Under the pieces are notes generated by a model that saw only the letters and a program-made list of their open reading frames with translations, was not told the origin of the DNA and searched no databases. A program made the position numbers and the translations under genes. DNA of 64,000 nt from JBNJGB01 sp051747385 (GTDB taxonomy: Bacteria > Myxococcota_A > UBA9042 > PHBI01 > JACKFB01): positions 1 through 64,000 of the forward strand of contig JBNJGB010000008.1 of the NCBI GenBank assembly GCA_051747385.1, given 5' to 3'. Below, piece by piece: positions 1-6,380 of this stretch. Within the stretch, counting starts at the first letter, position 1. Every line of letters starts with the position of its first letter.

Positions 1-152
1 CAAAGTCGACCGCCCTCCCTTGCCCTTGCCCTTGCCCTTGCCCTTGCCTGCTCTCAGACGCGGAGAATCCATCGCTTCCGAGCGGGTGCAATCCGGCGCG
101 GGGCGCGGTACCGCCGCACGGCCCACGCTTGTCCGACTTTGCGATTGCCCTG
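1..152 (-). repeat. MITE-like intergenic repeat, copy 1, cut by the window edge
   Basis: First of three copies of one intergenic element, here on the minus strand. It begins 5 bases after the stop of the YjbQ-family gene and runs off the window. Read on the minus strand it starts with AGGGCAATCGCAAAGTCGG, contains the conserved core ATTGCACCCGCTCGGA and GAGAGCAGGCAAGGG, and ends in the first part of the terminal hairpin (GGGCGGTCGACTTTG). It differs from the others by about five tandem copies of the hexamer GGGCAA next to the terminal hairpin (about 18-48). Copies 2 and 3 lie at 23055-23192 and 47337-47494. Confidence 0.85.
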
Positions 153-156
153 GAGT

Positions 157-582
157 TCAGCCCACCACGGTGACGGTCACGCGGCGCCCGTGCCCGGCGT
201 GGCGGTGCTCCCACAGGTAGATGCCCTGCCAGGTGCCCAGGTCGCAGCGACCGCCGTGGACGGGGACGCCGATGGACGTGCGCGTGAGGACGCTGCGCAC
301 GTGGGACGGCATGTCGTCGGGGCCCTCGGCGGTGTGGCGGAACAGGTCGTCGCCGTCGGGGACGAGGCGGGAGAGGAAGGCCTCCAGGTCCCGGCGCACG
401 TCCGGGTCGGCGTTCTCGGTGATCATGAGCGAGGCGCTCGTGTGGTGCACGAAGACGGTACACAGGCCGTCGCGGATGCCGGAGGCGCGGACGAGGTCCT
501 GGACGCGGTCGGTGATCTCCACGGTGCTGCGGCCGGGCGTCCGGACGGTGATGGACTCGGAGAAGGTGCTCATGGGCGGCAT
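157..582 (-). CDS. YjbQ-family (UPF0047) protein
   Basis: A 141-residue protein of the YjbQ/UPF0047 family, small cytoplasmic proteins forming trimers around a metal-like site; some members have been reported to have thiamine-phosphate synthase side activity, but the physiological role is not settled. Family hallmarks are visible: the HHTSASL block near residue 47 followed by ENADP, the SHVRSVL segment, and the C-terminal GTWQGIYLWEHR block. Length matches the family (about 135-140). An internal ATG three codons in (573) is an alternative start. The gene is followed within 5 bases by the repeat at the window start. It reads in the same direction as aat but is separated from it by 34 bases, so they may share a transcript. 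Confidence 0.85.
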   Translation of the reverse strand: MPPMSTFSESITVRTPGRSTVEITDRVQDLVRASGIRDGLCTVFVHHTSASLMITENADPDVRRDLEAFLSRLVPDGDDLFRHTAEGPDDMPSHVRSVLTRTSIGVPVHGGRCDLGTWQGIYLWEHRHAGHGRRVTVTVVG

Positions 583-616
583 CCTAGCGGCGGTCGGGCG
601 GGATCTCGACCCCGGA

Positions 617-1324
617 TCAGGCGGGAGGCTCGTAGGGGTCGCCGTCGAAGGACCAGAGGCCCGGGCGCGTCGGGACGTCGAGCTGGTCCCGGAGCTGGCC
701 CAGGAAGACGTGGCGCGGGATCTCGCGGGCGCCGAAGCGCGCGAGGTGCTCCGTGTAGACCTGGCAGTCCACGAGGCCGACGCCCCACCGGCGGAGCTGC
801 CGCACGGTGGCGACGAAGGCGATCTTCGAGGCGTCGTCAGCCCGGGCGAACATGGACTCCCCGAAGAACATCCCGCCGAGGGACACGCCGTACAGGCCGC
901 CCACGAGCTCGCCGTCGCGCCAGGCCTCCGCGGAGTGGGCGTAGCCCATGTCGTGCAGGAGGACGTAGGCCTCGATCATCTCCTCCGTGAGCCAGGTGCC
1001 GTTCTGACCGGGCCGCGGCACGCTGGCGCACGCCGTGATCACGTCGCGGAAGGCCGTGTCGAAGCGAAGCGTGTAGGGGCGCCTCCGCATGTGCTTCCGC
1101 AGGCTGCGGCCCACGTGCAGCTCCCGCGGATGGAGGACCATGCGCGGATCCGGCGAGTGCCACAGCAGGGGCATCCCCTCGTCGTACCAGGGGAAGATCC
1201 CCGTGCGATAGCCCAGGAGCAGGCGCTCCGGGCGGAGATCGCCGCCGACCGCGAGGAGCCCGGAGGGATCGGCCAGCTCCGGGTGCGGAAACACGAGATC
1301 CTCGTCCAGGGCGAAGACGGGCAT
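617..1324 (-). CDS. aat: Leucyl/phenylalanyl-tRNA-protein transferase
   Basis: A 235-residue Aat enzyme, which transfers Leu or Phe from charged tRNA to N-terminal Arg/Lys residues and so marks proteins for ClpS/ClpAP degradation (N-end rule). Seen: the N-terminal FPHPELADPSGLLAVGGDL block, GIFPWY, the WHSPDPRMVL block and the GGLYGVSLGGMFFGESMF core, all diagnostic. Length is normal. The start is uncertain: a strong Shine-Dalgarno (AAAGGAGG, 1362-1369 complement) lies about 40 bases before the ATG used here, and an in-frame CTG at 1354 sits 6 bases after it, so a 10-residue longer product from a rare CTG start is possible. The ClpP/ClpX and Lon genes are 15 kb away; no clpS or clpA is seen here. 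Confidence 0.93.
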   Translation of the reverse strand: MPVFALDEDLVFPHPELADPSGLLAVGGDLRPERLLLGYRTGIFPWYDEGMPLLWHSPDPRMVLHPRELHVGRSLRKHMRRRPYTLRFDTAFRDVITACASVPRPGQNGTWLTEEMIEAYVLLHDMGYAHSAEAWRDGELVGGLYGVSLGGMFFGESMFARADDASKIAFVATVRQLRRWGVGLVDCQVYTEHLARFGAREIPRHVFLGQLRDQLDVPTRPGLWSFDGDPYEPPA

Positions 1325-1421
1325 GGGGAGCGAAGAAACCGCCTGGGCGTGCAGGGGATTCCCTCCTTTCGCATAATCCGGACGCGAGGATCAACGACGC
1401 TCCCGAGCGCACGGAGGCCCC

Positions 1422-1718
1422 GTGGCCGACACGCCCCCGACGACCCGCCGCCGCCTGTCCTGGCCGTGGCGGCTGCTCCACTGGTTCATCATCGCGAACT
1501 TCGCCGCCGAGATCGCCTACGCGGGGTGGATGGTCTTCGCGATCATCGCCCCGCCCGGCGGCGGACCGCTCGGCGAGCGCGCCTCGGAGATCCCCTTCGA
1601 GATGATGGTGACCCGGCGCCTGTACGCCATCGAGTGCTGGCTGGCCATCCTGGGCCTGGCCGTCTACCTGGCCATCACCGAGATCGCTCCCCGGTTGCGC
1701 GCCTCGCGCGGGGCCTGA
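1422..1718 (+). CDS. Small two-helix membrane protein, unknown
   Basis: A 98-residue protein starting at GTG, divergent from aat. I do not recognise the family. Two hydrophobic stretches (about residues 16-43 and 68-87) predict two membrane helices with a short loop between them rich in Gly, Pro and Glu and a basic C-terminus. The compact reading frame, high-GC third positions and the bidirectional hairpin directly behind the stop support a real gene. No homologue-based function can be claimed. Confidence 0.6.
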   Translation: MADTPPTTRRRLSWPWRLLHWFIIANFAAEIAYAGWMVFAIIAPPGGGPLGERASEIPFEMMVTRRLYAIECWLAILGLAVYLAITEIAPRLRASRGA

Positions 1719-1725
1719 GACGACG

Positions 1726-1755
1726 ACGGCCCGCCTCCGGGTGGAAGCGGGCCGT
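1726..1755. terminator. Bidirectional hairpin terminator
   Basis: A perfect 9-bp stem (ACGGCCCGC at 1726-1734 with GCGGGCCGT at 1747-1755) and a 12-base loop lies between the convergent ends of the small membrane protein gene and the FadL-like gene. There is no T-run on either side, as is common in high-GC genomes. Confidence 0.6.
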
Positions 1756-1782
1756 CGATCGTCGTTCGGATTCCCCGGCGGC

Positions 1783-3027
1783 TCAGAAGTCCCAGGAGAA
1801 GTCCGTGTACACGCCGAAGAGGTCCATGGCGTAGTCCCCGGCTTTGCCACAGGGGATGCAGAAGTCCTCCGGGTCCGGGTCGACCTCCACCTCGCCGAAG
1901 CGGTAGGCGCCGGCGAGGTTCACCTCCCACGGACCTCCGTCCCACCCGGCGCCGATGGTGATCGACTGGGTGTGGGTCGGCGGCGTGCCGAAGGCGGTGG
2001 GGTAGTCCGGGTTGTTGGCCTGACTGTCCAGCAGATAGCCCAGGCGGATCGGCAGCGTGGCGTCCGCAGTCGGGTGGAGGCGGTACTCGCCGCCCACGCG
2101 CACGGTCACGTTGTTCGACCAGCGGTTGATGTTCTTGATGGGAGCGCTGCCGCCGAAGTCGAAGTCCTGGTCGCCGTTCTGGCTGTTGAACGTGTACTGC
2201 ACGTCCAGGACCGCGCCGAAGTCGCCGAAGTCGCCCCGCGCGCCGAAGCCGAGCTGGGCCGGCAGCGTGAAGGTCCCCTCGACCTTGTCCACCTCGTTGC
2301 TGGCGAACATGAGGTCGCCGGTGTCCTCCAAGTCCACCTTGGCGATGGAGCGGAAGTTCAGGCCGAGCTTCAGGAAGTCCACGGGGTCCCACTGCAGGCC
2401 GATACGGAACGCCGGGAAGCTCGCCTCGCCCATGCGGGACGCGTTGCCGTCCAGCCCCGTGAGCTTGAAGTCGAAAGAGTTGTCCTGCTTCCGCTCCACC
2501 GAGGCGTAGATGACCCGGTAGCTGAGGCCGAGCTTGAGATTCCCCGGCAGGTTGATGCCGATCCCCGGCGACGCCTCGAAGAAGACCAGCGTCGTCTCGT
2601 CGGTGAGCTCGGATCCGCCGACCTCGTACTTGTAGCTGCCGCCCGCCGAGGCCACCGGGTAGATGCCGGCGCCGATCACGAGCCAGTCCGTGACGCGGCC
2701 GCCGCCGCCGACGAGCGGCATCGGGGCCACGGTCAGCTCCGAGCGCTTGCTCACGGCGTTCGAGTGAGGACTGGCCTGCAGGGTGCCGATGAGCATCCCG
2801 ACGTGGCCGAGGATGTTCCCCTTGTCTATGCCGGCGAGGCCGGCGGGGTTGTGGAACAGGGCGGAGCCGTCGTCGACGTAGCCGATCGCGGCTCCCCCCA
2901 TGCCCATGTGGCGGGCGGAGAAGAGGATCGGCGTGTCGTAGCCCGCCGCCAGGGCCGGCGAGGCCCCGGCGGCGGCCACGATCGTCGCGACGAGCGCCCC
3001 GCGCAGGGCATGTCGCGTGGAGCGCAT
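1783..3027 (-). CDS. FadL/OmpP1-family outer-membrane protein
   Basis: A 414-residue outer-membrane beta-barrel of the OmpP1/FadL/TodX family, channels for hydrophobic molecules such as long-chain fatty acids. Seen: a signal peptide (residues 1-27, ending in ALA), the N-terminal hatch motif (SARHMGMGGAAIGYVDDGSA followed by FHNPAGLA) typical of the family, alternating beta-strand pattern throughout and a terminal aromatic (SWDF) as expected for BAM recognition. It starts 10 bases downstream of the Cys-rich lipoprotein gene, so the two are almost certainly co-transcribed. An unusual Cys pair (DFCIPCG) lies in a late loop. The substrate is not predictable from sequence. Confidence 0.85.
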   Translation of the reverse strand: MRSTRHALRGALVATIVAAAGASPALAAGYDTPILFSARHMGMGGAAIGYVDDGSALFHNPAGLAGIDKGNILGHVGMLIGTLQASPHSNAVSKRSELTVAPMPLVGGGGRVTDWLVIGAGIYPVASAGGSYKYEVGGSELTDETTLVFFEASPGIGINLPGNLKLGLSYRVIYASVERKQDNSFDFKLTGLDGNASRMGEASFPAFRIGLQWDPVDFLKLGLNFRSIAKVDLEDTGDLMFASNEVDKVEGTFTLPAQLGFGARGDFGDFGAVLDVQYTFNSQNGDQDFDFGGSAPIKNINRWSNNVTVRVGGEYRLHPTADATLPIRLGYLLDSQANNPDYPTAFGTPPTHTQSITIGAGWDGGPWEVNLAGAYRFGEVEVDPDPEDFCIPCGKAGDYAMDLFGVYTDFSWDF

Positions 3028-3037
3028 CGTCGCCCTC

Positions 3038-3679
3038 CTACTCGCAGCCGGCGGTGTCGGTGTCGTCGCCCGTCAGCCCGCTGCAGGTGAAGAACGCGTC
3101 GTTGCAGTTGTCGGCCCGGCAGTCGGTGCAGGCCTGGCTGTCCGGCGCAGCGCCGCACTCGGCGAGGCACTCGTCGATGGCGCAGGAGATCAGCTCGGCG
3201 TAGCAGGTCGCGCAGTCCGACGTGATGCCGGTCCGGGCCTCGATCTCGGGCCGGGAGCACTCCACCGCGTCCGGCGCGGCGATGCAGTTCACGCCCTCCT
3301 CCTGGGCGACGGCCGTGACGGTCATCTGGGGTGGCGTGTCGCAGCCGTCGCCGCCGGGGCAGTCGGCGCACTGCTCGGTGGTGGGCTCGGTCGTGATGAT
3401 CTGGAAGTCGGCGGTGTTGGTGCAGGCGCCCTCACCGGTGGCGGTGTCGTCGTCGACGTCCTGCTCGGGGACGTCCTGCTCAGGGACGTCCTGCTCGGGG
3501 ACGTCCTGCTCGGGGACGTCCTGCTCGGGGACGTCCTGCTCGGGGACGTCCTGCTGGACGTCTTCGGTGACGTCGGGCGTGCCGCCGTTGTCGTCGCCGT
3601 CGTCGTCGCAGGCGATGAAGAGAAGGCTCGTCGCGGCCATGAACAGGCCGACAAGGAAGACGGGGTTCCGTCGGATCAT
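3038..3679 (-). CDS. Cys-rich surface lipoprotein with DVPEQ tandem repeats
   Basis: A 213-residue predicted lipoprotein. The start at 3679 places a classic lipoprotein signal (IRRNPVFLVGLFMAATSLLFIAC) at the N-terminus, lipidated on Cys24; a longer frame reaching 3754 adds residues with no signal character. Behind the Cys come an Asp-rich linker, a DVPEQ pentapeptide repeated about seven times, and a Cys-rich domain with pairs such as CADC, CATC and CTDC spaced by helical segments. Such lipoproteins are common in Myxococcota and have no assigned biochemical role. It precedes the FadL-like porin by 10 bases; the context suggests an outer-membrane partner. A possible promoter lies at 3727-3754. 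Confidence 0.75.
   Translation of the reverse strand: MIRRNPVFLVGLFMAATSLLFIACDDDGDDNGGTPDVTEDVQQDVPEQDVPEQDVPEQDVPEQDVPEQDVPEQDVDDDTATGEGACTNTADFQIITTEPTTEQCADCPGGDGCDTPPQMTVTAVAQEEGVNCIAAPDAVECSRPEIEARTGITSDCATCYAELISCAIDECLAECGAAPDSQACTDCRADNCNDAFFTCSGLTGDDTDTAGCE
3455..3559. repeat. 15-bp tandem repeat inside a lipoprotein gene
   Basis: Seven head-to-tail copies of GACGTCCTGCTCGGG (units starting at 3455, 3470, 3485, 3500, 3515, 3530 and a partial one at 3545), nearly identical at DNA level; one unit carries a single T-C to C-A type change near 3482. They encode the DVPEQ repeats. The unit length keeps the frame, so copy-number change would only lengthen or shorten the linker. Confidence 0.95.
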
Positions 3680-3726
3680 GTCCGGTCTCCATTTGCTTGG
3701 CAGGTTGGGGGATGCTGATGCCCGGC

Positions 3727-3754
3727 AGTATGGCAAACATCCAGAGCTGCGCAA
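3727..3754 (-). promoter_or_regulatory. Possible sigma-70 promoter of the lipoprotein/FadL pair
   Basis: On the minus strand TTGCGC (3749-3754) and CATACT (3727-3732) are separated by 16 bases, about 50 bases before the lipoprotein start. Only a moderate match to consensus. Confidence 0.35.
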
Positions 3755-3827
3755 GCAGACCGGCAGGGTCCGTGAACCGCGGCGCGGCGGGAGATGGTTC
3801 GGGCGGCGCCGCGTCCCGGCGGCGGCC

Positions 3828-4766
3828 TCAGCGGCCGTCGTCCATCTGGGCCTTCAACTCCGCGTCGAGCAGCGCCGTGATCGATTCGCGGCGGGCCTCC
3901 AGATCGAAGCCGATGAACGCGATCGCGGTGTCACCCTCGACCGGGGTGTTGTCCCAGTCGAGCTGTCCGGGCATGCCGTTGACGCAGTGGGCGCGATCGT
4001 AGCTCTTGAGGACGCCCTTGAAGCGGGCGATCCGTCCGCCGGGCAGGTTGAGCAGCTGGTGGCCGAACAGCACGCGGTCGAAGCAGGGTACCTCCGTCCG
4101 GTAGACGAAGGCCTCGAACTCGGCCGGCGCGTCCTCGCCCCACTCGAGGTCCAGGATCGCCGGGCGGAACTCCTCCTCCAGGGGCGCCATGATCTCCTGG
4201 CGCCGGACCTGGCCCATGTAGGCGAGGAGCACCTTCCCGCGCGGGTGCCGCTCGCGCAGGGCGTCCCGGATCGCGGCCAGGTCGGCCTCGTGGGCCTTGT
4301 CGGTCTTGTTGACGATCACGACGTCCGCCACGGCCACCTGCCCCCAGAGCTGGGGCGCGAAGTGGCGGTCGTGGGCGTGGAAGGAGCCGGCGTCCAGGAC
4401 CGTCGTCGTGCGGCCGATGCGCGCGCGCTCGGCGATCTCGGGGTCCGCCGCGAGCTCCTTGGCGACCCGGCTGATGTGGGTGACGCCGCTGGTCTCGAGC
4501 CAGACGCGCCCGTGCCGTCCGGAGGTGACGAGCCGCCGCACGGCCTCGACGTAGCGGGCCGGCTGCTCCTCGACGGAGACGCCGGAGATCTGGACCACGT
4601 GCGCGCCGCTGGCGCGGAGCATATCGGCGTCGAAGCCCTGCTCGGCGTACTCGCCGACGACCACGGCGGGCTGGCCCTCGATGGTGGGGCCCTCGACCAG
4701 GTGGCGCAGGACGGTGGTCTTCCCGGATCCGAGGATGCCGGTGACGACGTTCAGGGTGACGGACAT
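3828..4766 (-). CDS. COG0523 (CobW/YciC-type) GTPase without the CXCC motif
   Basis: A 312-residue P-loop GTPase of the COG0523 group, metallochaperones or cofactor-delivery factors (zinc, cobalt, nitrile hydratase iron). Seen: Walker A GILGSGKTT (residues 10-18), a Walker B-type WLETSG, and the guanine-specificity NKTD. The C-terminal CobW_C-like domain is present. The CXCC metal-binding motif that normally follows switch I is absent: the equivalent stretch reads VQISGVSVEEQ, so either this is a non-metal subgroup or binding uses other residues. The gene diverges from nadA; a large palindrome (4828-4857) overlaps its predicted promoter region. Confidence 0.8.
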   Translation of the reverse strand: MSVTLNVVTGILGSGKTTVLRHLVEGPTIEGQPAVVVGEYAEQGFDADMLRASGAHVVQISGVSVEEQPARYVEAVRRLVTSGRHGRVWLETSGVTHISRVAKELAADPEIAERARIGRTTTVLDAGSFHAHDRHFAPQLWGQVAVADVVIVNKTDKAHEADLAAIRDALRERHPRGKVLLAYMGQVRRQEIMAPLEEEFRPAILDLEWGEDAPAEFEAFVYRTEVPCFDRVLFGHQLLNLPGGRIARFKGVLKSYDRAHCVNGMPGQLDWDNTPVEGDTAIAFIGFDLEARRESITALLDAELKAQMDDGR

Positions 4767-4816
4767 GCGGGGCTCCGGCGCGGGGGTGGGGCGGCGCTCG
4801 CGCGACCGCCCGCGGG

Positions 4817-4822
4817 ATTATC
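4817..4822 (-). promoter_or_regulatory. Possible -10 box (GATAAT) of the COG0523 gene
   Basis: GATAAT on the minus strand, about 50 bases before the start codon. The only -35-like hexamer (TTCGCA) sits inside the neighbouring palindrome, 18 bases upstream, so a factor bound there would block this promoter. Confidence 0.35.
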
Positions 4823-4827
4823 CACGA

Positions 4828-4857
4828 GGGGCTCCCGGTTTGCGAACCAGGAGCCCC
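4828..4857. promoter_or_regulatory. Large palindrome between divergent COG0523 and nadA genes
   Basis: GGGGCTCC (4828-4835) pairs with GGAGCCCC (4850-4857), and an inner GGTT/AACC continues the symmetry around TGCG. It lies upstream of both genes, so it cannot end either transcript. It is either an operator for the COG0523 gene (it covers the region just upstream of its -10) or an insulating terminator. I do not recognise it as a known regulator box. Confidence 0.5.
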
Positions 4858-4872
4858 CGCCCGTGAATTCGC

Positions 4873-4901
4873 TTGGACTTCCGGCGGCGGGTGGCTATCC
4901 A
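4873..4901 (+). promoter_or_regulatory. Predicted sigma-70 promoter of nadA
   Basis: TTGGAC (4873-4878) and TATCCA (4896-4901) with a 17-base spacer, 30 bases before the nadA start codon. The leader would be too short for a riboswitch. Confidence 0.5.
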
Positions 4902-4930
4902 TCGAGGGCACGCCGCCCACGGAGGTGCAC

Positions 4931-6310
4931 ATGAACCGCGGCACAGAGACGCACCAGGGATCGCATCGGCACGTCGAAATGGATCGATCGATGCAGTCGA
5001 GCGGCATCACCCTGGAGCCGGGGATGCCCATCTGCCAGACGGATCTCCCCCTGGACTGGTACCAGGAGGAGTTCGAGCCGTACGCGGAGGAGTACCTGGC
5101 GCTGCCCGATCGGACGCCGGAGACGGTGCTGCCGTGGATGGACAGCTACATCGTCCCGGCCCTCGATCACTTCGACGGCCGCATCATGCTGATGGCCCAC
5201 TACTACATGGGCGGCGAGATCGTGAAGCTGGTCGAGCGGTACGGGGGGCACATCGCCGACTCCTACGCCCTGGCGCGCCAGGCGGAGCTGCACCCGGAGT
5301 ACGAGATCTTCGTGGAGTCGGCCGTCCACTTCATGGCGGAGACCATCTCGCTGCTGAAGCACGACCACCAGGACGTGTGGATCACGAACCCCAAGTCCGG
5401 CTGCACCATGGAGGCCCTCGCGAAGGAGGGGATGGTCGAGCCCGTCTTCGACGAGCTGCACGGGCGGTACGGCGACGACCTGCTGGTGGTCTGCTACATG
5501 AACACCAGCGGTCGCCTGAAGGCCATGGCGGGCCGGACCGGCGGCGCCGTCTGCACCAGCTCGAACGCCGGCGTCATCATGCGCTGGGCCCGGGAGCAGG
5601 GGCGGAAGATCCTCTTCATCCCGGACCGGCACCTGGGCGAGAACTCCGGCCGCGAGGTGGGGATCGGTCCCGACGCCATGTTCACCTGGCCCGGCGGCTG
5701 GGAGGGCAGCCGGATGAGCGTGGACGACCTGTCCGCGGCGGAGCGCCGGCGCCTCGACGAGTCCGAGCTGATCCTCTGGGGCTCCTTCTGCGGCGTCCAC
5801 ACGGTCTTCCAGCCCGGCCACGTCGAGTGGTGGCGCGAGCGCGGCTACCGCGTGCTGGTCCACCCCGAGTGCACCCACGAGGTCGTGCGGGTCGCCGACG
5901 GCTCGGGCTCCACGAACTACCTGTGGAAGGAGATCATGGAGGCCCCGGCGGGCTCGAAGGTCGCCGTCGGCACCGAGGGGCACTTCGTCCGCAACGCCGC
6001 CGAGCAGGCCGAAAAGCGCGGCGTCCGGGTCGTGAACCTCGCCGACGTGGACGACCCCCGCTTCCCGTCCATGGGCTGCGGGTGCGCGACCATGTCCCGG
6101 AACGACCCTCCGCACCTGGTGGCCATCCTGGACCTCCTGCGACAGGGCAGGGCGCCGGAGCTGAACCACGTGCTCCCGGGCGACGTCGTCGACGAGCAGA
6201 CGGGCTGGCGCGAGCGCCTGGCCGCCGAGGATCGCGCCACCATCGCGCGGGACGCCCGCCGGTCGCTCCAGAAGATGATCGAGCTGACCGAGGCCGCAAG
6301 GAAGGGCTGA
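4931..6310 (+). CDS. nadA: Quinolinate synthase
   Basis: A 459-residue NadA, the [4Fe-4S] enzyme condensing iminoaspartate with dihydroxyacetone phosphate to quinolinate in de novo NAD synthesis. Seen: the AHYYMGGE block, VHFMAET, the SGCTMEAL cysteine block (Cys158), HPECTHEV (Cys314), AVGTEGHFVRN, and the C-terminal MGCGCATM (Cys383/Cys385), which together provide the three cluster ligands. The ATG at 4931 is preferred because GGAGG (4921-4925) lies 5 bases upstream; an in-frame GTG at 4925 overlaps that site. It is longer than many NadA proteins (about 350) and matches the long subgroup. No nadB or nadC lies in the window. Confidence 0.92.
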   Translation: MNRGTETHQGSHRHVEMDRSMQSSGITLEPGMPICQTDLPLDWYQEEFEPYAEEYLALPDRTPETVLPWMDSYIVPALDHFDGRIMLMAHYYMGGEIVKLVERYGGHIADSYALARQAELHPEYEIFVESAVHFMAETISLLKHDHQDVWITNPKSGCTMEALAKEGMVEPVFDELHGRYGDDLLVVCYMNTSGRLKAMAGRTGGAVCTSSNAGVIMRWAREQGRKILFIPDRHLGENSGREVGIGPDAMFTWPGGWEGSRMSVDDLSAAERRRLDESELILWGSFCGVHTVFQPGHVEWWRERGYRVLVHPECTHEVVRVADGSGSTNYLWKEIMEAPAGSKVAVGTEGHFVRNAAEQAEKRGVRVVNLADVDDPRFPSMGCGCATMSRNDPPHLVAILDLLRQGRAPELNHVLPGDVVDEQTGWRERLAAEDRATIARDARRSLQKMIELTEAARKG

Positions 6311-6331
6311 GGACTGCCCTTTTCGGACGAA

Positions 6332-6366
6332 CGAAGGCCCGAGCGATGGAGCCGACCGGGCCTTCT
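6332..6366. terminator. Bidirectional terminator after nadA
   Basis: AAGGCCCG (6334-6341) pairs with CGGGCCTT (6357-6364), extendable over CGAACGAA/TTCGTTCCG with a bulge. It lies between the convergent ends of nadA and the following lipoprotein gene. Confidence 0.6.
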
Positions 6367-6380
6367 TCGTTCCGGGGGCC

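Noticed and set aside
18..48. Hexamer array considered as a CRISPR or telomere-like sequence
   Set aside because: It is a simple tandem array inside the dispersed element and absent from copy 2.
3455..3559. CRISPR-like short repeats
   Set aside because: Units are contiguous 15-mers without spacers and keep a coding frame (DVPEQ).
4767..4930. NAD-sensing riboswitch before nadA
   Set aside because: The predicted leader is only about 25 bases; the large hairpin lies upstream of the promoter, and the nadA-motif consensus is not seen.
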